Positions 15,077 through 19,737 of a DNA stretch of 19,737 bases are shown one piece after another. The stretch's first letter is position 1; the number at the start of each line of letters is the position of its first letter. Origin of the DNA: CAZDHT01 sp964505325 (GTDB lineage Bacteria > Planctomycetota > PUPC01); NCBI GenBank assembly GCA_964505325.1, contig CAZDHT010000078.1, forward strand, positions 1 to 19,737, in the 5' to 3' direction. A program made the position numbers and the translations under genes. The notes under the pieces are model-generated. The model worked only from the letters and a program-made list of their open reading frames with translations, was not told the DNA's origin and ran no database searches.

Positions 15077-16228
15077 ATGCGGAAGAGGCGGGCGATCAAG
15101 ATCGTTCTCATCTCGGCCGTCGCGCTGTTCGTGCTCATAGCGATCGTCCTGCTCGTGGGGTTCTTCAAGCTCCGGTCGCTCGCCTCCGAGCGCAGCACGC
15201 CGGTGGACGGCAGATATTTCGTCACGCCCGACACGTCGCTGTTCATCCTGGCGAGACTGAAGCCGTCCGACGAAGGCGTCCTCGAATTCTCCAATCGCCT
15301 CACCAAGGCATACGACGCGAATCGGGAGGACCGGGCCGGCCTCTGGGAGGACCTCGCGTACTTCGCGCTCGGCTTCGACCAGCCGTCGGACGTGATCACG
15401 CGTCCCCTTCCCGCCGAGGTAGCGGTGGTCGTTCGCTACGACCCGCACAAGGCGGAGTTCCACTCGTACGCGGTCTACAGCATTTCAGGTCTGGCGGCCC
15501 TTGCGCGATTCGCCGCCCGGAACCTTTCGCTGTTCGCGCCGGAGGCGGCCGAAAGCTACGGGCAGCAGACCCACAGCGACGAGACGGTGTTCGTCCCGGA
15601 GAACGCCGCCGGCCCGCCCGGCCCGCGCCTTGCGGAGCGCGACATCGAGGCGCTCGTGCCCCCCGCTGCCCTGTCGGAAGCGTGCTGGTCGGTCATCGAG
15701 AACAACATCCTGTTCTCGCGCCGGGTCCCGTCGCTCTCGCTGGCCGTAGACGATGTAAAAGCCGTATTCGCCGGCGCCGCGCAGACGCAGCACAGCCCCA
15801 TCGCAGAGGTCGTTCCCTCTCTCGACGGCGGTGTCGACATCACCGGCGGCCTGATCAACGAGCACGGCGAACTTGCGTGCGTCCTGTCCCTTGTCGGCAA
15901 GCTCATCGATGCGAAGGACATGGCCACCTGGCTGAGAGCGGAAGGGGCTCTGAGGGATGTGTCGACCATCACCCGCGTGGGCTTCTCGGCGGACATACGC
16001 CGCGGCGACCGGATCGTCGTGACCATCCGCTTCGCGTACACGAGCCACCGGTCCGCCCTGCGGGTCGCGTCGGTGCTGGTCAAAGCGTTGACCGAATGGA
16101 AGCCGCCGCCGCCCGTCCAGCTCTGGATCGGGCCGGGCCTGGAGTCGGGCCGCGTGCGGATCAAAGCCATTCTCTCGGGTGTCGGGGAGTATCTCGAACA
16201 GGCGGTGAAAGCCCCTACGGCTCCGTGA
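15077..16228 (+). CDS. Single-pass membrane-anchored protein of unknown function
   Basis: 383 residues, 11 nt after the O-antigen-ligase-like gene, so very likely in the same operon. A basic start (MRKRRAIK) and one hydrophobic helix (about 8-29) anchor it with the bulk outside. The exported part begins SLASERSTPVDGRYFVTPDTSLFILARLKPSDEG and contains regular alpha/beta segments, but I recognise no family or catalytic motif. Similar layouts occur in DUF3352-type exported proteins that measure or bind something at the envelope; that comparison is weak. Its last 14 bp overlap the 3' end of cysE on the other strand. Confidence 0.75.
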   Translation: MRKRRAIKIVLISAVALFVLIAIVLLVGFFKLRSLASERSTPVDGRYFVTPDTSLFILARLKPSDEGVLEFSNRLTKAYDANREDRAGLWEDLAYFALGFDQPSDVITRPLPAEVAVVVRYDPHKAEFHSYAVYSISGLAALARFAARNLSLFAPEAAESYGQQTHSDETVFVPENAAGPPGPRLAERDIEALVPPAALSEACWSVIENNILFSRRVPSLSLAVDDVKAVFAGAAQTQHSPIAEVVPSLDGGVDITGGLINEHGELACVLSLVGKLIDAKDMATWLRAEGALRDVSTITRVGFSADIRRGDRIVVTIRFAYTSHRSALRVASVLVKALTEWKPPPPVQLWIGPGLESGRVRIKAILSGVGEYLEQAVKAPTAP

Positions 16229-17118
16229 GCGCAATCACCACCTTCATGATCCCGCCGGCGTCTTTCGTCTCGTCCTCGCCGGGGGGCGGCTCTTCGTCGC
16301 CGCGAAGGTTCGCTTCCCGGCCTTCCGAAATCACCGTGAGACCGGGGCACTTCTCGATCTCGGCCCGCACCTGAATGTAGTCGCGCTGGTACATCGTCGA
16401 GGTCAGCCGGACCAGATGATTTGTCTCGTGCACGGCGTACGACACGTGCCGTTCGCCCAGCACCCGCGCGACGCATTCCCTGCCCTGGGTGTGGTCGGGC
16501 ACGGAGACGGCCAGCAGGACGTGTGGCAGCGCCGCGTCCAGCTCCAGCATCTCCTCGGTGCGTTCCAGCTCTTCCTGAAGCGCCTGGAGCCGCTCCAGGA
16601 CCGGGTCCGGCAGGCTGGTGTGGTCCAGCGTCGCGCCGATGACCTTCCGCCCCTCCATCCGGACCGTCCGCGCCGGCACGCCCACCGCGGTCGAATTGGG
16701 CGGCACGTCCTTGAGCACCACGGCGCCGGCGCCGATGTAGCTGCCGTCACCTACCGTCACCGCGCCCAGGATCGAGGCGCCAACTCCGATCACCACGTTC
16801 TTGCCGATGGTTGGATGCCGTTTGCCGGTCTGCTTGCCCGTGCCGCCCAGCGTCACCCCTTGAAAGATCGTCGTGCCGTCGCCCACCTCGGCGGTCTCGC
16901 CGATCACCACCCCCATCCCGTGATCGATGAACACGTTGCTGCCGATCCTGGCGCCGGGGTGGATTTCCACGCCGGTGACAAAGCGCGAGCACTGCGAGAT
17001 GANNNNNNNNNNGCAGCGCGTGAAAGCCGGCATAGGAGAGCACGATCTCCAGCACGCCCCAGAAGCCGCGCGCCGCCGGGTCCCGGTCGAGCGCCGCCTT
17101 CACCCTATCCACGATCAT
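16215..17118 (-). CDS. cysE: Serine O-acetyltransferase with extra C-terminal domain (interrupted by assembly gap)
   Basis: CysE makes O-acetylserine from serine and acetyl-CoA, the first step of cysteine synthesis. The N-terminal part (17118 to 17013) reads MIVDRVKAALDRDPAARGFW...SYAGFHAL; after the 10-N gap it resumes in another frame as ISQCSRFVTGVEIHPGARIG, then left-handed beta-helix hexapeptide repeats (IDHGMGVVIGETAEVGDGT, VTLGGTGKQTGKRHPTIG, VVIGVGASILGAVTVGDGS). His residues of EIHPGA and IDHGMG are the usual active-site contacts. Compared with EpsC/CysE-type enzymes about 19 residues are missing at the gap, a multiple of three bases, so the gene is probably intact in the organism and the frame break is an N-length artefact. 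After the usual end (LPDPVLERLQALQEELERTE) about 100 further residues follow, an uncommon extension. It overlaps larE by 14 bp. Confidence 0.85.
17003..17012. other. Scaffold gap (10 N) inside cysE
   Basis: Ten N bases interrupt cysE. Reading frames on either side do not match across 10 bases, and homologues predict roughly 54-60 missing bases, so the N run is a placeholder of arbitrary length. Confidence 0.95.
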
Positions 17119-17944
17119 CGCCGTCCCCCCCGAGCGGCAGCGTCTCGTTCATGCTGCCGGTGCGGTATCCTTCGAGGTCGAGCGCAACGTACCGGAAGCC
17201 GATCTGCCTGAGTCCCTCGACGATCCGTCTCGCCGGTTCCGGAGACGCGAGCTCCTGCACCCGTCCGGGTTCCACTTCGATGCGTGCGACGTCGCCGTGG
17301 TGGCGCACCCGGCACTGCGGAAATCCCATCTCGTGCAGCAGCGCCTCGGCCTGCTCGACCATCTTGAGCTTGTCCGGCGTAATGTCGGCGCCGTACGGGA
17401 ACCGCGACGCCAGGCACGCGTACGCCGGCTTGTTCCACGTAGGCAGGCCCAACTCGTGCGAGAGCTCGCGGATGTCCGCCTTGCTCAGCCCGGCATCGCG
17501 AAGCGGCGTCAGCACGCGCAGTTCTTCGACGGCACGCGCCCCGGGGCGGTAGTCGTTCAGATCGTCCGCGTTGCTCCCATCCGCGATGTTCGCGATGCCG
17601 TACTTCGCGGCAATCCCCCGGACCTGAGAAAACAGCTCCCGCTTGCAGTGATAGCAGCGGTCGGGCGGGTTGTGCCTGAAGCCCGGAATCTCCAGCTCCT
17701 TTGTCTGAATGACGACGTGCGGCACGCCGATTTCGTTGGCGAGCCGTTCCGCCGACTCCAGCTCTGCGGACGGATACGTCGCCGACGACGCCGTGACGGC
17801 CAGCACCTTGTCGCCCAGTACGTCATGCGCGGCGCGGACAAGAAGCGTACTGTCCACTCCACCCGAGAAGGCAACCGCCAGCGAGCCGAGCCTCCGCAGG
17901 GCCTCCGTCAGCGAGTCGGATTTGGCTTTCAGCTCTTCGTTCAT
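17105..17944 (-). CDS. larE: ATP-dependent sulfur transferase LarE
   Basis: LarE is a PP-loop ATPase that adenylates and thiolates pyridine-dicarboxylate mononucleotide during synthesis of the nickel-pincer cofactor of lactate racemase. The PP-loop is SGGVDST; counting from the upstream ATG at 17956 it lies at 31-37. C101 and C104 (DRCYHCKRELF) and C181 (KPAYACLASRFPYG) are the three conserved cysteines; a C-x2-C plus distant C set fits LarE forms proposed to hold an Fe-S cluster, whereas the Lactobacillus enzyme sacrifices a single cysteine. I prefer the ATG at 17944 because a near-consensus promoter -10 overlaps the ATG at 17956, placing the RNA start downstream of it. No larA, larB or larC is in view. 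It overlaps cysE by 14 bp, so the two are co-transcribed. Confidence 0.88.
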   Translation of the reverse strand: MNEELKAKSDSLTEALRRLGSLAVAFSGGVDSTLLVRAAHDVLGDKVLAVTASSATYPSAELESAERLANEIGVPHVVIQTKELEIPGFRHNPPDRCYHCKRELFSQVRGIAAKYGIANIADGSNADDLNDYRPGARAVEELRVLTPLRDAGLSKADIRELSHELGLPTWNKPAYACLASRFPYGADITPDKLKMVEQAEALLHEMGFPQCRVRHHGDVARIEVEPGRVQELASPEPARRIVEGLRQIGFRYVALDLEGYRTGSMNETLPLGGDGDDRG

Positions 17945-17954
17945 GTCGTCAGGC

Positions 17955-17984
17955 ATTTTACCTTAGACCAGTAGGAAATGTCAA
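17955..17984 (-). promoter_or_regulatory. Near-consensus sigma-70 promoter of larE-cysE
   Basis: On the minus strand: TTGACA (17984-17979), an 18-bp spacer and TAAAAT (17960-17955). The -10 overlaps the first possible larE ATG (17956-17954); the predicted start near 17948 lies only a few bases before the second ATG at 17944, giving a leaderless or nearly leaderless mRNA. Confidence 0.7.
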
Positions 17985-18059
17985 CGGCGCCTTGCGTCCC
18001 GGCTCGCGGGCAGCGGTGCTCCGATTTCACTTACTTCCACGATGCGCCCCGGGCGCCGG

Positions 18060-18105
18060 GAAGTGGTACTTTTCAGGAACAGGTGTCGTTCAAAAGTACC
18101 ACTTC
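18060..18105. repeat. 14-bp inverted repeat with internal stem (REP-like hairpin)
   Basis: Arms GAAGTGGTACTTTT (18060-18073) and AAAAGTACCACTTC (18092-18105) are perfect complements. The 18-nt interior has a further GAAC/GTTC stem around AGGTGTC, so the whole folds as one long hairpin. No T-run follows. The ACAGGTGT loop sequence is shared with the hairpin at 9609-9646. Confidence 0.85.
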
Positions 18106-18191
18106 GTAGTTGGTGAACGGGGTAATTGCCCGACTTCGGAATATCAACTCCCTGCGTCCTGTGTCGTTGCGTCCTGCGCAAATGCGGACCC

Positions 18192-18206
18192 GTGGTGGTG
18201 GTGGTG
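18192..18206 (+). repeat. Short GTG microsatellite
   Basis: Five GTG/TGG trinucleotides in tandem between two hairpins in the intergenic region. No coding role is apparent. Confidence 0.5.
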
Positions 18207-18216
18207 AGGGTAAATG

Positions 18217-18238
18217 GAGTGTCCCATCTGGGACATTC
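18217..18238. repeat. Inverted repeat TGTCCCA-TC-TGGGACA
   Basis: Seven-base perfect arms (18220-18226 and 18229-18235) extended to ten with one G-T pair (GAG...TTC). It lies about 70 bp upstream of the tRNA promoter. It may be an operator or another REP-like hairpin. Confidence 0.65.
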
Positions 18239-18308
18239 AGTTTTCCCAATCCGGAACGATCGGGTAGGCCAAGTTTCACTGCGGCACGACAGCGGCGCCG
18301 GTTTTCCG

Positions 18309-18337
18309 TTGCAGCAGGCGCCGCATTTGTGGATAAT
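18309..18337 (+). promoter_or_regulatory. Sigma-70-type promoter of tRNA-Ala
   Basis: TTGCAG (18309-18314), a 17-bp spacer and GATAAT (18332-18337). The predicted start near 18344 lies about 6 nt before the mature tRNA 5' end. Confidence 0.6.
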
Positions 18338-18349
18338 CGTCTGTGCGTT

Positions 18350-18425
18350 GGGGCCATAGCTCAATAGGGAGAGCGCGGCCTTTGCAAGGCCGAGGTCACG
18401 GGTTCGAATCCCGTTGGCTCCACCA
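18350..18425 (+). tRNA. tRNA-Ala (anticodon UGC)
   Basis: A 76-nt cloverleaf: acceptor arms GGGGCCA (18350-18356) and TGGCTCC (18415-18421) pair with one G-U, D stem GCTC/GAGC, anticodon stem CGGCC/GGCCG with loop TTTGCAA (anticodon TGC at 18383-18385), and a T arm with GGTTCGAATCC. Discriminator A and CCA are encoded (18422-18425). No terminator is seen before the lipoprotein gene 56 nt downstream, so read-through is possible. Confidence 0.97.
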
Positions 18426-18481
18426 GCCGGGCTTGCCGAGATCGAGCGCCGTTGGCCGGGAAACACTCAAAGGAGTTTGGC

Positions 18482-19039
18482 ATGGCATCTGGGATGCTCC
18501 GAAAAGCGATGCTGCCGAGGCACCTGTTCGCCGCCTTGCTAGCCCTCGTGGTCGCCGGCTGCGGCTCGCTCCAGCAGAGCGTAAGCTCCTCGGGTCTGAC
18601 GAAAAAGAACATGGAGTTCATCAACGCCCAGCCGCCGGTGCGCAACGTGGGCGTGATCGAATTCATGGATGGACAGCGCCGGTTCCCGATCGGACGGCGC
18701 GCGGTCTACATCGTGCCGCTCGTTCCGCTCTTCTACGTGGAAGCCCTGGGCAAGGTGAAGTCGGCCGAACAGTACTGCTTCTTGAGCGGCGGCTCGATTC
18801 TCCTTCTCTTCGGCTACAACCGGGTCACCCTTTTCGGAAAGGACGGTCAGCCCGTCCACACGGAGACGAAGACCGGGCTTCTGCTGGACCTGCTCAACTA
18901 TCGGTCCACGACTCTCGACATGAACAGCGACAAGCCCACGTCGCGTTGGCGCCTGAAGTTCCTCGACCTGCCGCTGCTCGGTCCGCTGTTCGGGATTGGC
19001 GACAACTACACGAGGGTGCTGTTCATCCCGGTCAAATAG
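18482..19039 (+). CDS. Putative lipoprotein of unknown function
   Basis: 185 residues from the ATG at 18482, chosen over a TTG 30 nt upstream because AAAGGAG lies 6 nt before it. Residues 1-26 are a lipoprotein signal with a lipobox VAGC (Cys27), so the mature protein is lipid-anchored; the following GSLQQSVSSSG is a flexible linker. The rest (FMDGQRRFPIGRRAVYIVPLVPLFYVEALGK, GGSILLLFGYNRVTLFGKDGQPV and LLDLLNYRSTTLDMNSD) has beta-strand-rich and amphipathic stretches but no motif or family I recognise. The gene follows tRNA-Ala and may be co-transcribed with it. Confidence 0.85.
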   Translation: MASGMLRKAMLPRHLFAALLALVVAGCGSLQQSVSSSGLTKKNMEFINAQPPVRNVGVIEFMDGQRRFPIGRRAVYIVPLVPLFYVEALGKVKSAEQYCFLSGGSILLLFGYNRVTLFGKDGQPVHTETKTGLLLDLLNYRSTTLDMNSDKPTSRWRLKFLDLPLLGPLFGIGDNYTRVLFIPVK

Positions 19040-19337
19040 CAGGGGCCTTCAATTGAACGCCCTACGTCCAGCCGCGCGGTCATGAGAACCCCACATCTGT
19101 GGTATTGACGGGAAATGCCATTCGTGGCGTTGACAGGTTGCGCGCAGATTTGCTAGACTATGCTATTGGCATACCAGGCAGCTCTCGCTGGCGGGCAGGC
19201 TTCGCCCCTGCGCATGCGACCCGGGCGAAGTTCAGGTTGATTCTTGTCGAGGGAAGCAACATAGTCAATCGGAACGTGCTAACGCCGCTGCTTCGCCGTT
19301 ACCTTGCAGCCCCGGCCTCAGTACCAGGCAGTCCTCA
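19040..19337. other. Intergenic region with promoter and long leader
   Basis: Contains a 12-bp palindrome CCACA-TC-TGTGG (19091-19102), a strong promoter at 19130-19159 and a leader of about 170 nt with a small GCAGG/CCTGC stem near 19195. A 10-bp direct repeat TACCAGGCAG occurs at 19172-19181 and again at 19322-19331 just before the next ATG. Confidence 0.6.
19130..19159 (+). promoter_or_regulatory. Strong sigma-70-type promoter upstream of the PQQ-like gene
   Basis: Consensus TTGACA (19130-19135), an 18-bp spacer and TAGACT (19154-19159). The predicted start near 19166 gives an unusually long leader, about 170 nt, to the ATG at 19338. Confidence 0.7.
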
Positions 19338-19737
19338 ATGACAGAGAAAAGACTCGGCCGGCTTCGGGTGGCGGTCGCGTGTACGTGTATTCTCCTGGTC
19401 GCGTCCCGGGCCGAGGCGGTGGTCCCGGTCCTGGTGGGTCCGTTGCAGGCGTTCCTGGCGCTGCTGCCGTCCATCCTGGCGGCGTTGGGCGGAGTCCTGC
19501 TCGCCCTGTTTCGGCCATCCACGGTAAAGCACCTGATCCAGTTCCTGTGGCATCAGAAGATCTTTACGGCGTGCCTCATCGTGCTGATCGGCGGCGTGGT
19601 GTACGGGTCGAGGAACAACTGGTGGATCAAGGGCGACATCTCCGAGGCGCAAGGCGGGACCGACTGGACGGCCTTCCGAGGCGGAAGCCACCGGCGCGGC
19701 TATGTCCCCGCTCGGGATGCGGAGGACCCGACCGCCG
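19338..19737 (+). CDS. Membrane-anchored PQQ-like beta-propeller protein (3' partial)
   Basis: The frame is open to the window end, so only the first 133 residues are seen. It starts MTEKRLGRLRVAVACTCILLVASRAEA, a signal peptide with an SRAEA-V type cleavage site, followed by a hydrophobic stretch (about 30-57) and a second membrane helix (about 74-90, FTACLIVLIGGVVYG). After that, GGTDWTAFRGGSHRRGYVP matches the opening of PQQ-like (Trp-docking) propeller proteins, which commonly begin DWPxFRGxxxxxGY. Such proteins fold as eight-bladed propellers and often act as scaffolds or redox enzymes in the periplasm; a quinoprotein activity cannot be claimed from this fragment. The ATG lacks a clear Shine-Dalgarno; a consensus promoter lies about 180 bp upstream. 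Confidence 0.7.
   Translation, partial: MTEKRLGRLRVAVACTCILLVASRAEAVVPVLVGPLQAFLALLPSILAALGGVLLALFRPSTVKHLIQFLWHQKIFTACLIVLIGGVVYGSRNNWWIKGDISEAQGGTDWTAFRGGSHRRGYVPARDAEDPTA

Noticed and set aside
17981..18466. 161-codon minus-strand ORF with GIRTRDLGLAKAALSLLSYGP, and a + strand counterpart with HSSIGRARPLQGRGHGFESRW
   Set aside because: Both are conceptual translations of the tRNA-Ala gene, a well-known false protein signature.
19099..19341. 80-codon + strand ORF overlapping the next ATG (ATGA)
   Set aside because: The strong promoter at 19130-19159 lies inside it, it has no recognisable motif and its start lacks a ribosome-binding site.
1..19737. CRISPR array, IS element, prophage or defence cluster
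   Set aside because: No spaced direct-repeat arrays, transposase, integrase or nuclease/toxin motifs were seen on either strand.

Overview
The window is GC-rich bacterial DNA, apparently a metagenome-assembled scaffold because it carries one 10-N gap. The gene content (PQQ-repeat and WD40-type secreted proteins, a URO-D-like methyltransferase homologue, a PcRGLX/YetA-like toroid protein, a membrane spermidine-synthase-like fusion, LarE) is what I would expect of a Planctomycetota or other PVC-type bacterium. That assignment is inference; the window has no rRNA or marker gene that fixes it.

Layout. (1) 1-3966, +: three translationally coupled genes (TGATG and TAATG junctions) for a 5'-truncated alpha/alpha-toroid protein, a secreted beta-propeller-like protein and a secreted transglutaminase-like protein. 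The last two start with the same unusual two-part DNA-repeat leader. (2) 4156-4793, +: a pair of small bitopic coiled-coil proteins of FtsL and FtsB/DivIC type. (3) 4794-5126: a gene-free stretch with a sigma-54-like promoter. (4) 5127-7193: a methyltransferase (-) and a URO-D-family gene (+) transcribed divergently from back-to-back promoters; the URO-D mRNA appears leaderless. (5) 7248-9461, +: a 12+ TM protein with a central degenerate spermidine-synthase domain. (6) 9462-9786: two large related palindromes, then 13-bp tandem repeats abutting a promoter. (7) 9787-11724, +: a fumarate-reductase-type flavoprotein. (8) 11877-16228, +: a likely operon of a DUF4177-type small protein, a conserved protein of unknown function, an O-antigen-ligase-like membrane protein and a membrane-anchored unknown. 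(9) 16215-17956, -: larE and cysE overlapping by 14 bp, with the scaffold gap inside cysE and an extra C-terminal domain on CysE. (10) 17985-18349: two more hairpins and a promoter. (11) tRNA-Ala(UGC), then a lipoprotein gene. (12) 19338-end, +: the N-terminal part of a membrane-anchored PQQ-like propeller protein.

How the genes fit together: most are ordinary accessory or housekeeping genes. The clearest functional pairing is larE-cysE: LarE draws sulfur for cofactor synthesis and CysE makes the cysteine precursor O-acetylserine. The FtsL/FtsB-like pair is a plausible divisome module placed outside a recognisable dcw cluster. I see no phage, IS element, CRISPR array or defence island. The most unusual signals are non-coding or sub-genic: the repeat-built signal peptides, the related palindromes, the leaderless promoters and the CysE fusion.
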